A stretch of 64,000 nt of DNA from Streptomyces griseiscabiei (GTDB lineage: Bacteria; Actinomycetota; Actinomycetes; Streptomycetales; Streptomycetaceae): the NCBI RefSeq assembly GCF_020010925.1, contig NZ_JAGJBZ010000003.1, positions 930,001-994,000 of the forward strand, read 5' to 3'. The notes below the pieces were generated by a model. It made no database searches. It was given only the letters and a program-made list of their open reading frames with translations, and had not been told where the DNA came from. The translations under genes and the position numbers were made by a program. Below are positions 1 to 10,752 of this stretch, piece after piece; position 1 is the first letter of the stretch, and every line of letters begins with the position of its first letter.

Positions 1-521
<521 letters not shown>

Positions 522-530
522 GAGTGGTTC

Positions 531-573
531 CGAAGGGCGGTCACCTCGCTTCGCGCGGGGTGACCGCCCTTCG
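531..573 (+). terminator. rpoBC terminator hairpin
   Basis: A 15-bp perfect inverted repeat (531-545 pairing with 559-573) begins 10 bases after the rpoC stop, with a GC-rich loop. There is no long T-run, which is normal for Streptomyces terminators. It probably ends the rpoBC transcript. Confidence 0.8.
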
Positions 574-681
574 GCGTGTCAGGCGGTAGCAGAACCGCAA
601 CACAACCGGTGCGGGAACCGGTGCTGTGAGTTGCGCGTTGGAGCATCATGGAGGAACAACCAGTCCGGGGGAGTGTTTCTC

Positions 682-1230
682 GTGTCGAACCCGTCGTGGC
701 AGCCGATCCCTTGGCAGCAGCAGGCGCAGGGCAGCAGCCCCTCGATGCTCGCCGCCCATGCCGACCGTGAGCGTGCCGTCGATGTCCTCAAGGCCGGCTT
801 CAGTGAGGGCCGCATGCCGCAGGACGAGTACGAGCGGCGTGTGGAGCGCGCCTATCAGGCGCGCACCGTGGGGGAGCTGTCCCTGCTCGTCGCCGATCTG
901 CCGCAGGGCCCCATGGGGATGCAGCCGACCGCGATGACGGGCGCCCCGGTGCCCAGGACGTTCATGCCGGCCCCGCTGCCGCCGCCGGTCACCAACGGCA
1001 AGGCCGTGGGCGCCATGGTGTGCGGGGTCCTCACGACCATGACGATGGGGCTCACCGGCATTCCGGCGGTCATCCTCGGCCACACCGCCCGCTCCGAGAT
1101 CAAGCGCACGGGCGAGGGCGGCGACGGCTTCGCCCTGGCCGGGATCATCCTCGGCTGGCTCTCCGTGGCCGGCTGGGCCGCCTTCCTCGCCCTCATCATG
1201 CTGCTGGAGGTGTCGTCGAGCGGCGTCTGA
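682..1230 (+). CDS. DUF1707 and DUF4190-like small membrane protein
   Basis: A protein of 182 residues starting at GTG 682, with GGGGGA at 667-672 as ribosome binding site. In-frame starts at 631 (TTG) and 673 (GTG) are possible but less well placed. Residues near 22-75 form a DUF1707 domain: a DRERAVDVLKAGFSEGRMPQDEYERRVERA pattern ending in LVADLP. A proline-rich linker follows. The C-terminal third has two hydrophobic segments around a GHxARSEIKR loop, the pattern of DUF4190. DUF1707 occurs widely in actinobacterial membrane and sensory proteins, but its function is not established. The gene sits alone between the rpoC terminator and the rpsL promoter. Confidence 0.8.
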   Translation: MSNPSWQPIPWQQQAQGSSPSMLAAHADRERAVDVLKAGFSEGRMPQDEYERRVERAYQARTVGELSLLVADLPQGPMGMQPTAMTGAPVPRTFMPAPLPPPVTNGKAVGAMVCGVLTTMTMGLTGIPAVILGHTARSEIKRTGEGGDGFALAGIILGWLSVAGWAAFLALIMLLEVSSSGV

Positions 1231-1445
1231 CGGCCCGCAGGCGGCCCGGGGGGCCCCGTGGCCCGGGAGGGCCCGGGAGTGATCGTGCGGCGGCGGGCGC
1301 GGCTCCGGCGGCGCTTCTCGCGGGGTTCCCCGCGCGGCTGAAGGAGCGGGCGGCGCCGGGGAGTTCGTAGGGGCGTGCGGCTGTGTTGTTGCGCACTCCC
1401 GCCGTGCGGGCGCCCCGTGTCCAAACCCCCGCCCGCCCATTTGTT

Positions 1446-1474
1446 TTGACCGTAGCGAATGAGGTAGGTACGCT
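1446..1474 (+). promoter_or_regulatory. rpsL (str operon) promoter
   Basis: TTGACC (1446-1451), a 17-base spacer and TACGCT (1469-1474) match the consensus of the principal Streptomyces sigma factor HrdB. Transcription would start near 1481, giving a leader of about 190 bases before rpsL. Confidence 0.8.
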
Positions 1475-1593
1475 CAGACCTTGTGCCTGGGGTGTGCCCT
1501 GGCTCTCGTGCGTGCCTTCAACCGCACAGGGGGAGCCGTAAGCGGCCGCCGTACTCTGCGCCCTTTCTGCCTTGCGGCGGGAGTCAGCAGTTT

Positions 1594-1618
1594 CGACACA
1601 CCCGACCGCGTGGGTCGG
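1594..1618 (+). promoter_or_regulatory. Leader hairpin shared with the rpsJ leader
   Basis: A 25-base element whose core CCGACC-GCGTG-GGTCGG can form a hairpin. It matches 23132-23156 in the rpsJ leader at 24 of 25 positions. In both leaders a GTTCCAG and then a GTTA lie a short way downstream, before the ribosome binding site. The conservation suggests an RNA-level control element or a protein binding site common to the two ribosomal operons. That function is inferred. Confidence 0.6.
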
Positions 1619-1669
1619 CGAATGTTCCAGGTTAGCTTCACCATTCGGCACACAGAAACCGGAGAAGTA

Positions 1670-2041
1670 GTGCCTACGATCCAGCAGCTGGTCCGGAAGG
1701 GCCGGCAGGACAAGGTCGAGAAGAACAAGACGCCCGCACTCGAGGGTTCGCCCCAGCGTCGCGGCGTCTGCACGCGTGTGTTCACGACCACCCCGAAGAA
1801 GCCGAACTCGGCCCTGCGTAAGGTCGCGCGTGTGCGTCTGACCAGCGGGATCGAGGTCACTGCTTACATTCCGGGTGAGGGACACAACCTGCAGGAGCAC
1901 TCCATCGTGCTCGTGCGCGGCGGCCGTGTGAAGGACCTGCCCGGTGTTCGCTACAAGATCATCCGCGGTTCGCTCGACACCCAGGGTGTCAAGAACCGCA
2001 AGCAGGCCCGCAGCCGCTACGGCGCCAAGAAGGAGAAGTAA
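1670..2041 (+). CDS. rpsL: 30S ribosomal protein S12
   Basis: S12 lies at the decoding centre of the small subunit and affects translational accuracy. The GTG start at 1670 is preceded by GGAG at 1661-1664 and gives the family-typical 123 residues beginning [13 protein letters not shown]. The open frame extends upstream to 1481 but that part has no S12 similarity. The accuracy loop [13 protein letters not shown] and the [14 protein letters not shown] segment are intact. Lys43 and Lys88, the classic sites of streptomycin-resistance mutations, are both wild type. It is the first gene of rpsL-rpsG-fusA-tuf, with rpsG starting 3 bases after its stop. Confidence 0.98.
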   Translation: MPTIQQLVRKGRQDKVEKNKTPALEGSPQRRGVCTRVFTTTPKKPNSALRKVARVRLTSGIEVTAYIPGEGHNLQEHSIVLVRGGRVKDLPGVRYKIIRGSLDTQGVKNRKQARSRYGAKKEK

Positions 2042-2043
2042 GA

Positions 2044-2514
2044 ATGCCTCGTAAGGGCCCCGCCCCGAAGCGCCCGGTCATCATCGACCCGGTCTACGGT
2101 TCTCCTCTTGTCACGTCGCTGATCAACAAGGTGCTGCTGAACGGCAAGCGCTCCACCGCCGAGCGCATCGTGTACGGCGCCATGGAGGGCCTGCGCGAGA
2201 AGACCAGCAATGACCCGGTCATCACGCTGAAGCGCGCGCTGGAGAACATCAAGCCGACCCTCGAGGTCAAGTCCCGCCGTGTCGGTGGTGCGACGTACCA
2301 GGTTCCGATCGAGGTCAAGCCCGGTCGCGCCAACACGCTCGCGCTGCGCTGGCTGGTCGGTTACTCCCGCGCCCGTCGCGAGAAGACCATGACCGAGCGT
2401 CTGCTCAACGAGCTTCTCGACGCCTCCAACGGCCTCGGTGCCGCTGTGAAGAAGCGCGAGGACACCCACAAGATGGCCGAGTCCAACAAGGCCTTCGCGC
2501 ACTACCGCTGGTAG
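2044..2514 (+). CDS. rpsG: 30S ribosomal protein S7
   Basis: S7 is a primary 16S rRNA binder that nucleates assembly of the 30S head and lines the E site. The protein has 156 residues, the normal length, beginning [13 protein letters not shown] and ending KAFAHYRW. The start ATG lies 3 bases after rpsL, and the purine-rich 3' end of rpsL (AAGGAGAAG) serves as its ribosome binding site, so the two are translationally coupled. In other bacteria S7 can repress its own operon. Nothing in the 3-base gap shows this here. Confidence 0.98.
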   Translation: MPRKGPAPKRPVIIDPVYGSPLVTSLINKVLLNGKRSTAERIVYGAMEGLREKTSNDPVITLKRALENIKPTLEVKSRRVGGATYQVPIEVKPGRANTLALRWLVGYSRARREKTMTERLLNELLDASNGLGAAVKKREDTHKMAESNKAFAHYRW

Positions 2515-2553
2515 TCGCAACCCACATCGAGACCGAGAGAAGACTGAAGCCTT

Positions 2554-4683
2554 ATGGCTACCACTTCACTTGACCTGGCCAGGGTCCGCAACATCGGGAT
2601 CATGGCCCACATCGACGCGGGCAAGACGACCACCACCGAGCGGATCCTCTTCTACACCGGCGTCAGCTACAAGATCGGTGAGGTCCACGACGGCGCCGCC
2701 ACCATGGACTGGATGGAGCAGGAGCAGGAGCGTGGCATCACGATCACCTCTGCTGCCACCACCTGTCACTGGCCGCTCGAGGACAACGACTACACGATCA
2801 ACATCATCGACACCCCGGGTCACGTGGACTTCACGGTCGAGGTGGAGCGTTCGCTCCGCGTCCTCGACGGTGCCGTCACCGTGTTCGACGGTGTCGCGGG
2901 TGTCGAGCCGCAGTCCGAGACGGTGTGGCGTCAGGCCGACCGTTACGGCGTGCCGCGTATCTGCTTCGTCAACAAGCTCGACCGGACCGGCGCGGAGTTC
3001 CACCGCTGCGTGGACATGATCAAGGACCGCCTCGGCGCCGTCCCGATCATCATGCAGCTGCCGATCGGTGCCGAGATGGACTTCAAGGGCGTTGTGGACC
3101 TGGTCCGCATGAAGGCGCTCGTGTGGTCCGCCGAAGCGGCCAAGGGCGAGATGTACGACGTCGTCGACATCCCGGCCACGCACGCCGAGGCCGCCGAGGA
3201 GTACCGCGGTCGCCTGGTCGAGACCGTCGCGGAGAACGACGACGAGATCATGGAGCTGTTCCTGGAGGGCCAGGAGCCCACCGAGGAGCAGCTGTACGCC
3301 GCGATCCGTCGCATCACCATCGCGTCCGGCAAGTCCGACGGCGTCACGGTCACCCCGGTGTTCTGTGGCACCGCGTTCAAGAACAAGGGCGTCCAGCCCC
3401 TGCTCGACGCGGTCGTGCGCTACCTGCCGACCCCGCTCGACGTCGAGGCCATCGAGGGTCACGACGTCAAGGACCCCGAGGTCGTCGTCAAGCGCAAGCC
3501 CTCCGACGAGGAGCCGCTGTCCGCGCTGGCGTTCAAGATCATGAGCGACCCGCACCTCGGCAAGCTCACCTTCGTCCGGGTCTACTCGGGCCGCCTGGAG
3601 TCCGGCACCGCCGTGCTGAACTCCGTCAAGGGCAAGAAGGAGCGCATCGGCAAGATCTACCGTATGCACGCGAACAAGCGTGAGGAGATCGAGTCGGTGG
3701 GCGCCGGCGACATCATCGCCGTCATGGGTCTGAAGCAGACCACGACCGGTGAGACGCTGTGCGACGACAAGCAGCCGGTGATCCTGGAGTCCATGGACTT
3801 CCCGGCGCCGGTCATCCAGGTCGCCATCGAGCCCAAGTCCAAGGGTGACCAGGAGAAGCTGGGTGTCGCCATCCAGCGTCTCGCGGAGGAGGACCCCTCC
3901 TTCCAGGTCCACTCGGACGAGGAGACCGGCCAGACCATCATCGGTGGTATGGGCGAGCTGCACCTCGAGGTGCTGGTCGACCGTATGCGCCGTGAGTTCA
4001 AGGTCGAGGCCAACGTCGGCAAGCCTCAGGTCGCGTACCGTGAGACGATCCGCAAGGCCGTCGAGCGCGTGGACTACACCCACAAGAAGCAGACCGGTGG
4101 TACCGGTCAGTTCGCCAAGGTGCAGATCGCGATCGAGCCGATCACCGAGTCCGACGGGCCGGCGTACGAGTTCGTCAACAAGGTCACCGGTGGCCGTATC
4201 CCGCGGGAGTACATCCCGTCGGTGGACGCCGGTGCGCAGGAGGCCATGCAGTTCGGCATCCTCGCGGGCTACGAGATGACGGGCGTCCGCGTCACGCTCA
4301 TCGACGGTGGCTACCACGAGGTCGACTCCTCCGAGCTGGCGTTCAAGATCGCCGGTTCGCAGGCCTTCAAGGAGGCCGCGCGCAAGGCTTCTCCCGTTCT
4401 TCTTGAGCCGATGATGGCCGTCGAGGTCACCACGCCCGAGGAGTCCATGGGCGACGTCATCGGCGACCTCAACTCCCGCCGTGGCCAGATCCAGGCCATG
4501 GAGGAGCGCAGCGGCGCCCGCGTCGTGAAGGGCCTCGTGCCTCTTTCGGAGATGTTCGGCTACGTCGGAGACCTCCGCAGCAAGACCTCGGGTCGCGCAA
4601 GCTACTCGATGCAGTTCGACTCCTACGCCGAGGTTCCGCGGAACGTCGCCGAGGAGATCATCGCGAAGGCCAAGGGCGAGTAA
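2554..4683 (+). CDS. fusA: Elongation factor G
   Basis: EF-G is the GTPase that drives translocation of tRNA and mRNA on the ribosome. The protein has 709 residues, the usual length. The P-loop AHIDAGKT is at residues 18-25, the switch I region has [11 protein letters not shown], and DTPGH and NKLD follow as the G3 and G4 motifs. Domains II-V complete the protein, with the domain IV segment [23 protein letters not shown]. It lies 39 bases after rpsG in the str operon and is separated from tuf by a 182-base gap containing a hairpin and possible promoter sequences. Confidence 0.98.
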   Translation: MATTSLDLARVRNIGIMAHIDAGKTTTTERILFYTGVSYKIGEVHDGAATMDWMEQEQERGITITSAATTCHWPLEDNDYTINIIDTPGHVDFTVEVERSLRVLDGAVTVFDGVAGVEPQSETVWRQADRYGVPRICFVNKLDRTGAEFHRCVDMIKDRLGAVPIIMQLPIGAEMDFKGVVDLVRMKALVWSAEAAKGEMYDVVDIPATHAEAAEEYRGRLVETVAENDDEIMELFLEGQEPTEEQLYAAIRRITIASGKSDGVTVTPVFCGTAFKNKGVQPLLDAVVRYLPTPLDVEAIEGHDVKDPEVVVKRKPSDEEPLSALAFKIMSDPHLGKLTFVRVYSGRLESGTAVLNSVKGKKERIGKIYRMHANKREEIESVGAGDIIAVMGLKQTTTGETLCDDKQPVILESMDFPAPVIQVAIEPKSKGDQEKLGVAIQRLAEEDPSFQVHSDEETGQTIIGGMGELHLEVLVDRMRREFKVEANVGKPQVAYRETIRKAVERVDYTHKKQTGGTGQFAKVQIAIEPITESDGPAYEFVNKVTGGRIPREYIPSVDAGAQEAMQFGILAGYEMTGVRVTLIDGGYHEVDSSELAFKIAGSQAFKEAARKASPVLLEPMMAVEVTTPEESMGDVIGDLNSRRGQIQAMEERSGARVVKGLVPLSEMFGYVGDLRSKTSGRASYSMQFDSYAEVPRNVAEEIIAKAKGE

Positions 4684-4705
4684 CGCACAGCGCTGAACCA
4701 CCGCG

Positions 4706-4736
4706 TTCAACGCACCGCGTACACACGCTTTAGGCT
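4706..4736 (+). promoter_or_regulatory. Possible internal promoter for tuf
   Basis: TAGGCT at 4731-4736 resembles a -10 box, with TTCAAC 19 bases upstream at 4706-4711. An overlapping TTGACT (4736-4741) could instead be a -35 box, but only with a poor -10 (CAAACA). An extra tuf promoter in the fusA-tuf gap is known from Streptomyces, but I cannot tell which of these boxes is used. Confidence 0.4.
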
Positions 4737-4753
4737 TGACTCCGGAGCCTCGT

Positions 4754-4787
4754 GGGGCAAACAGCCGCAAACACGGTTGTTTGCCCC
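4754..4787 (+). promoter_or_regulatory. fusA-tuf intergenic hairpin
   Basis: A perfect 10-bp inverted repeat, GGGGCAAACA (4754-4763) against TGTTTGCCCC (4778-4787), with a 14-base loop. It lies about 80 bases before the tuf start. It could be an mRNA processing site, an attenuator or a stability element that separates tuf expression from fusA. Confidence 0.55.
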
Positions 4788-4865
4788 GGGACCCGGACTT
4801 TCCAGCAAAGATCACCTGGCGCCGATGAAGCAAGGCGTTCAGAACCACTCCACAGGAGGACCCCA

Positions 4866-6059
<1,194 letters not shown>

Positions 6060-6104
6060 TCTTGGCGGTCTGACCTGGTAGCTCCAGCATCAGCTGAGCT
6101 CCTG

Positions 6105-6141
6105 AAGGGGCCCGTACGACTTCGGTCGTACGGGCCTCTTC
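6105..6141 (+). terminator. str operon terminator
   Basis: GGCCCGTACGAC (6109-6120) pairs perfectly with GTCGTACGGGCC (6125-6136) around a TTCG tetraloop, with a purine flank on the left and CTCTT on the right. This is a strong intrinsic terminator shape about 45 bases after tuf. Confidence 0.88.
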
Positions 6142-6250
6142 GTCGTTCCCGGCGGGCCCACCGGGGCCGTCTCGTAACGCTTTTCGCTCCCGGTCCCAAG
6201 TAGTAGTGACAGCAGGAGCGCAGGCAGGACGGACAACGGGAGGTTCACCC

Positions 6251-6847
6251 TTGGCATCCGAGAGCAGAAACCGGGGCGGTCCACCGGGGGAGATGTACGA
6301 CCCGGTGGCCTTCGAGGTCTTCTACCGCCGCCATGTCGACACCGTCACCCGCTTCATGGCCCGGCGGGTCACCGATCCGCACACCGTCGCCGATCTCACC
6401 GCCGAGACCTTCCTCGCGGTGATCGACTCGGCCCGCGCGTACCGGCCCGAGCTGGGCAGTGAGACGGCCTGGCTGTTCGGCATCGCGCGCAACGTGGTGG
6501 CGGCGGAGTCGCGGCGCAGTGCCCGGCAGAGCGCGCTCGGCGGGCGGATCGCCGGCCGGCGGCTGCTGGAGGCCGACGACATCGACCGGCTGGAGGAGAA
6601 GCTCGACGCGGAGGGGGCCGGGCGGCGGGCGCTGGCCGCGCTGGACGGGCTCCCCGAGGGCGAGCGGGCCGTGATCGAACTCGTCGCCGTGGATCAGCTG
6701 AGCGTGACCGAGGCCGCCACGGCACTGGGGATACGCAAGGTCACGGCACGCGTACGGCTCCACCGGGCGAGGCGGGCGCTGCGCTCGGCCGCCGTGGGGA
6801 GCGGCGAACAGGCGGCGGCACTCACATACGCAGGGGGAGAGGCATGA
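6251..6847 (+). CDS. ECF-type RNA polymerase sigma factor
   Basis: An extracytoplasmic-function sigma factor of about 198 residues from a TTG start at 6251, which has GGGAGG 7 bases upstream. A GTG at 6206 would add 15 residues. Region 2 is visible in FEVFYRRHVDTVTRFMARRVTDP followed by TAETFLAVIDSARAYRPE and the WLFGIARNVVAAESRR segment. Region 4 is LPEGERAVIELVAVDQLSVTEAA with the helix-turn-helix TALGIRKVTARVRLHRARRAL. Its stop overlaps the start of the next gene, which encodes a single-pass membrane protein, a common arrangement for sigma factors with a membrane-linked regulator. The regulon is unknown. Confidence 0.85.
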   Translation: MASESRNRGGPPGEMYDPVAFEVFYRRHVDTVTRFMARRVTDPHTVADLTAETFLAVIDSARAYRPELGSETAWLFGIARNVVAAESRRSARQSALGGRIAGRRLLEADDIDRLEEKLDAEGAGRRALAALDGLPEGERAVIELVAVDQLSVTEAATALGIRKVTARVRLHRARRALRSAAVGSGEQAAALTYAGGEA

Positions 6848-7437
6848 GCACGAGGACGACGCGGACCTTCGAGGACCGGCTGCTGGGCGAACTCCAGCGG
6901 GAGATCGCGCTGCGGGCGGAGGAGCGGGCCGAGCCCGAGCCCGTGCTTCGGCGCCGCGCGATCACGACCCGGCGTGCGCTGGTCGCCCTCGCGGCGTGTG
7001 TCGCGGCGGCGGGGGTGGTGGTGGCGCTGCCGTCGTCGACAGGAGGGGCGCGGGCGTACGCCATGGAGCGGCACAAGGACGGCAGTGTCACCCTCACCTT
7101 CGATGAGATCGCCCTGGGCTGGGACGACAAGACGGAGCTGACCGAGCGGCTGCGTGCGGAGGGCATCTTCGTCAGTGTCGACAAGCCCAGGAGCGGCTAC
7201 GTCTGTGAGCAGCCGCGCGGTGAGCTGCCGCCGCCGCGCACGAGGAGCTACGACGTGAAGAAGGGCGTCTGGAGTGAACCCTTGACGTACACCCTGCACC
7301 CTGGGGACACCCTGGCCTTCGAGGAGCCGGAGAGGGTGAAGGACGACGTCAGCCCTGCCTGGAGCATGTACGTGGTCGAGGGACGGATCGAGCCCTGCAA
7401 AGAAGTGCCCTTCGAAGGGCTTGTGGGGGAGGACTGA
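6844..7437 (+). CDS. Single-pass membrane protein paired with the ECF sigma factor
   Basis: A protein of 197 residues whose ATG overlaps the sigma-factor stop codon (ATGA), so translation is probably coupled. A charged N-terminal region of about 43 residues is followed by one hydrophobic segment (about 44-62) and an extracytoplasmic part of about 135 residues with two cysteines. The layout is that of an anti-sigma factor or sigma-linked membrane protein. I do not see a clear zinc anti-sigma HxxxCxxC motif in the cytoplasmic part, so an anti-sigma role is inferred only from gene order and topology. Confidence 0.65.
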   Translation: MSTRTTRTFEDRLLGELQREIALRAEERAEPEPVLRRRAITTRRALVALAACVAAAGVVVALPSSTGGARAYAMERHKDGSVTLTFDEIALGWDDKTELTERLRAEGIFVSVDKPRSGYVCEQPRGELPPPRTRSYDVKKGVWSEPLTYTLHPGDTLAFEEPERVKDDVSPAWSMYVVEGRIEPCKEVPFEGLVGED

Positions 7438-7474
7438 CCGGGCGGGCCTTCCCGTCTTCGAGGCTGTTCGTCTT

Positions 7475-7486
7475 CGAAACTATTCG
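7475..7486 (+). promoter_or_regulatory. Candidate xylan-regulator operator
   Basis: CGAAACTATTCG is an inverted repeat (CGAA-N4-TTCG) about 85 bases before the GH115 gene. It is one base longer than the CGAAACTTTCG-type palindromes reported near xylanase genes of actinomycetes, which are bound by LacI-type repressors. Assignment is by resemblance only. Confidence 0.4.
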
Positions 7487-7570
7487 ACGCTGACGACCCG
7501 TTGTCCCCTCGTCCCCCTCCCTTCACCATTTGTCATGCCGCTGACCAAATAGGGGATCGAGGGGTGTGGC

Positions 7571-10500
7571 ATGTCTGGGTACGTCAGCCGTAGGGGTGTG
7601 CTCGGAGCGGGGATCGGTGCTGTGCCGGTGCTGTCGATGGGGGTCGGGGGCGCGTGGGCGGAGGGGGACGGTGGGGCCCCGGGGGTGACGGACCCGGGGG
7701 CGTACCTCTCCTTCGCGCCCGTCGCGCGTGGGTTCGCTCTGGTCGGGGTCCCGGTGGTGGTCGACCCCGAGGATCACCCCGGAGTCGTACGGGTCGCGGG
7801 GGACCTGCGGGAGGACATCGCGCGGGTGACGGGGGTGCGGCCGGGGAGTGAGGTCGCGCGGGAGGTGGTCCTGGTGGGGACCATCGGGCTCAGTCCGCTG
7901 ATCGACGGGCTGATCGCCGCAGGGAAGCTGGACGTCGGCGGGGTGCGGGGGAAGTGGGAGACCTCGTTGCAGACGGTGGTCGAGCGGCCGATGCCCGGGG
8001 TGGAGCGGGCCTTCGTGGTCGCGGGCAGCGATCCGCGCGGCACGATCTTCGGGGCGTACGACGTCTCGTACGGCCTCGGTGTCTCGCCCTGGTACTGGTG
8101 GGACGATGTGCCGCCGGTCCGGCGGAAGGCGGTGTACGTGCGCCCCGGCCGCTTCAGCCAGGGGACGCCGGCCGTGAAGTACCGGGGGATCTTCATCAAC
8201 GACGAGAACCCGGCGCTCGGGACGTGGGCGCCGGCGTACTTCGGGCCCGGCAAGGCCCCCGGGCATCCCGGGGGCTTCACCGCGGACTTCTGGGCGAAGG
8301 TCTTCGAGGCCCTGCTGCGGCTGAAGGGGAACTACGTCTGGCCGGCGGTGTGGGGGCGGGCCTTCGCCGAGGACGACCCCGAGAACCACGCGCGCGCCAA
8401 GGAGTACGGGATTGTCATGGGCACGTCTCATGAGGCGCCCATGATGCGGGGGATCGAGGAGTGGAACCGCCATGCCGTACCGGCGGTCAGGGACGCGGCC
8501 GGGAACGTCGTGACCCCCGGGCGGGACCCCTACGGGGGCACCGGGGAGTGGTCGTACCGCCGGAACGCCGAGGCGATCCGGGCCTACTGGCGGGACGGCG
8601 TCCGGCGGATGGTGGAGCAGGACTTCGAGGGTGTCGTCACGCTCGGGATGCGGGGGAACGGCGACACGAGCCTCCCCGACGGCGACGGCATCGAGCTGAT
8701 GCAGGAGATCATCGCGGCGCAGCGGCGGATCATCGAGGAGGAGACGGGGCGGCCCGCGTCCCAGACCCCGCAGGTGTGGACGCTCTACAAGGAGGTCCAG
8801 CGGTACTGGGACCGCGGGCTGCGGGCGCCGGACGATGTCACGGTGGTCCTCACGGACGACAACTGGGGGAACATCCGTAAGCATCCGGACCCGGGGGAGC
8901 CCGTACGGCCTGGGGGTTACGGGTTGTACTACCACTTCGACTACGTCGGGGTCGGGCGCAACTACAAGTGGGTCGACACGGCGAACCTGGCCAATCTGTG
9001 GGAGCAGCTGCACGAGGCCGACGCCTATGGCAACCACGGGCTGTGGGTGGTGAACGTCGGCGATCTGAAGGGGAACGAGCTGCCGACCGAGTTCTTTCTG
9101 AACTACGCCTGGAACCCGGGGCGTTGGGGTCTGGAGGAGCTGGGGGAGTGGGAGCGCGGGTTCGCCCGGCAGAACTTCGGGGAGGCCGTCGCCGGGGAGA
9201 TCGCCGAGGTGCTGAGCGCGTACGGGCAGTTGCAGGCCCGCCGCAAGCCGGAGCTGCTGAACCGGCGGATCACGGTGGACGGCGCGGGGACGGGCGAGCG
9301 CGCGATCGTCTACGACGACCGGCAGACGCCCTTCCACTTCGGCCACCGCGAGCTGGAGCGGGTCACGGAGGAGTGGCGGGCGCTGGCGAAGCGGGCCGAG
9401 CGGGTGGGCAGGCGGCTGCCCGCCGCCGTTCAGGACGCGTGGTTCGAGCTGGTCGGGTACGCGGTGGCGGCGACGGCGAACCTCTACGGGCTGCGCGCGG
9501 CCGAGTTCGAGAACCTGCTGTACGCGCGGCAGGGCCGGGCGGCGACGAACGGCCGGGCGGCGGAGGCCGAGGCGGGCCTCCGTCGGGACTTCGCGCTGGC
9601 CGACCGCTTCAACTCCCAGGTGGCGGGCGGGAAATGGCGGGGTTTCCAGACCCAGCCGCACATCGGGTACGGCGATGTGGAGCGCTACGGCCCCAACGCC
9701 GGATGGCAGCAGCCGGAGAAGGACAACGTGGCCCTCCCGGACGAGATCTTCCCCAAGGTGCGGCGGATCGAGGTGCCGGAGGCGGCGGGGCTGGGGGTGG
9801 CGGTCGACGGTTCCGAGGACTCCGGGCAGTGGTGGCCGGACTCGGCTGAGGAGGCCGTGCTGCCGGTGTTCAGCCCCTACCAGACCCGGCCCCGGCAGTA
9901 TGTGGAGATCTTCAACCGGGGGCGTACGCCCTTCCCGTACCGGATCGAGTCGTCGGTGCCGTGGCTGGTGGTGGAGCGGTCGCGCGGGCGGGTCGAGGAG
10001 CAGGTGCGGGTGGGGGTCCGGGTGGACTGGGGGCGGGTGCCGGCGGGGGGTGTCACGGGGTCGGGGCGGGTCTCGGGTGCGTTGACGGTGACCGGGGCCG
10101 GGGCCTCGGTCACCGTGCGGGCCGTCGCGGAGAAGCCGTCGGTGCGGGAGACGCGCGGGCTGCGGGGGTTCGTCGAGGCGGGCGGGTACGTGGCGATCGA
10201 CGCGGAGCACCACACGCGAGCGGTGGGGTCGCGCGACGGGCGCGTGCGCTGGCGCCGGATCGAGCGGATCGGGCGTACGGGGGCGGGGGTCACGCCGTGG
10301 CCGGTGACGGCGGCGCGGCAGACGCCGGGCGGGGCCGGGGGCGGGACGGGCCCGCGCCTGGAGTACGAGGTGGGTGTCCTGTCGGCGGTGGACGAGGTGA
10401 CGGTCTGGGCGTACGTCTCGCCCCGGAACCCGGCGCTCGCGACGGGCGGGCTGCGGTACGCGGTGTCCTTCGGCGACGGGGAGCCACGGGTGGTCGACAT

Positions 10501-10726
10501 CCATGCCGTCACCGGGGCCGACGACGGGCTCATGAACAAGCAGTGGGCCCGCAACACCTCGGACAACGTGAACGTGACGGCGACCCGGCACACGGTGTCC
10601 GGGCCCGGGACGCACCGGCTGACGTTCTGGATGGTCGACCCGACGGTGGTGCTGCAGCGGCTGGTGGTCGACATGGGCGGGCTGACGCCGACGTATCTGG
10701 GGCCGTTGGAGAGCCGCAGGGTCTGA
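7571..10726 (+). CDS. Secreted GH115 xylan alpha-glucuronidase
   Basis: A protein of 1051 residues. The N-terminus has the twin-arginine motif SRRGVLG followed by a hydrophobic stretch, so export by the Tat system is likely. From about residue 70 the sequence matches glycoside hydrolase family 115, with landmark stretches KYRGIFINDENPAL, GGFTADFWAKVFEALLRLKGNYVWPAVWGRAF and GTSHEAPMMRG. Family members remove alpha-1,2-linked (4-O-methyl)glucuronic acid side chains from xylan, including internal ones. The C-terminal third is predicted beta-sandwich, as in known structures. The GH10 xylanase gene follows after 26 bases, so the pair probably forms a xylan-degrading operon. A candidate operator lies at 7475-7486 and an imperfect inverted repeat at 7528-7550. 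Confidence 0.9.
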   Translation: MSGYVSRRGVLGAGIGAVPVLSMGVGGAWAEGDGGAPGVTDPGAYLSFAPVARGFALVGVPVVVDPEDHPGVVRVAGDLREDIARVTGVRPGSEVAREVVLVGTIGLSPLIDGLIAAGKLDVGGVRGKWETSLQTVVERPMPGVERAFVVAGSDPRGTIFGAYDVSYGLGVSPWYWWDDVPPVRRKAVYVRPGRFSQGTPAVKYRGIFINDENPALGTWAPAYFGPGKAPGHPGGFTADFWAKVFEALLRLKGNYVWPAVWGRAFAEDDPENHARAKEYGIVMGTSHEAPMMRGIEEWNRHAVPAVRDAAGNVVTPGRDPYGGTGEWSYRRNAEAIRAYWRDGVRRMVEQDFEGVVTLGMRGNGDTSLPDGDGIELMQEIIAAQRRIIEEETGRPASQTPQVWTLYKEVQRYWDRGLRAPDDVTVVLTDDNWGNIRKHPDPGEPVRPGGYGLYYHFDYVGVGRNYKWVDTANLANLWEQLHEADAYGNHGLWVVNVGDLKGNELPTEFFLNYAWNPGRWGLEELGEWERGFARQNFGEAVAGEIAEVLSAYGQLQARRKPELLNRRITVDGAGTGERAIVYDDRQTPFHFGHRELERVTEEWRALAKRAERVGRRLPAAVQDAWFELVGYAVAATANLYGLRAAEFENLLYARQGRAATNGRAAEAEAGLRRDFALADRFNSQVAGGKWRGFQTQPHIGYGDVERYGPNAGWQQPEKDNVALPDEIFPKVRRIEVPEAAGLGVAVDGSEDSGQWWPDSAEEAVLPVFSPYQTRPRQYVEIFNRGRTPFPYRIESSVPWLVVERSRGRVEEQVRVGVRVDWGRVPAGGVTGSGRVSGALTVTGAGASVTVRAVAEKPSVRETRGLRGFVEAGGYVAIDAEHHTRAVGSRDGRVRWRRIERIGRTGAGVTPWPVTAARQTPGGAGGGTGPRLEYEVGVLSAVDEVTVWAYVSPRNPALATGGLRYAVSFGDGEPRVVDIHAVTGADDGLMNKQWARNTSDNVNVTATRHTVSGPGTHRLTFWMVDPTVVLQRLVVDMGGLTPTYLGPLESRRV

Positions 10727-10752
10727 AGACCGGATCTGAGAGAGGACCACAG

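Larger units (their letters stand above)
1231..1669 (+). other. Intergenic region and rpsL leader
   Basis: This 439-base gap has no convincing gene. Bases 1231-1440 are very GC-rich and include a variant of the dispersed TTCCCCGCG repeat near 1305-1345. The rpsL promoter is at 1446-1474. From about 1481 to 1669 is a leader of nearly 190 bases carrying a hairpin element also present upstream of rpsJ. Confidence 0.7.

Noticed and set aside
1481..1669. Upstream extension of rpsL in the same frame
   Set aside because: S12 similarity begins at 1670, where a ribosome binding site and GTG fit the 123-residue length; the extension is leader RNA.
4736..4763. TTGACT plus CAAACA as a firm tuf promoter
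   Set aside because: The -10 match is poor and falls in the hairpin; an alternative pair lies just upstream, so only a tentative promoter is listed.
2566..4848. Long open frame on the minus strand opposite fusA (about 760 codons)
   Set aside because: It mirrors fusA in another frame; the translation is Leu/Asp/Arg/Val-rich without any domain, an effect of high GC codon use.
7523..10750. Minus-strand frame of about 1075 codons opposite the GH115 gene
   Set aside because: Composition is dominated by Arg, Pro and His with no recognisable motifs; it is a shadow of a strong plus-strand gene.
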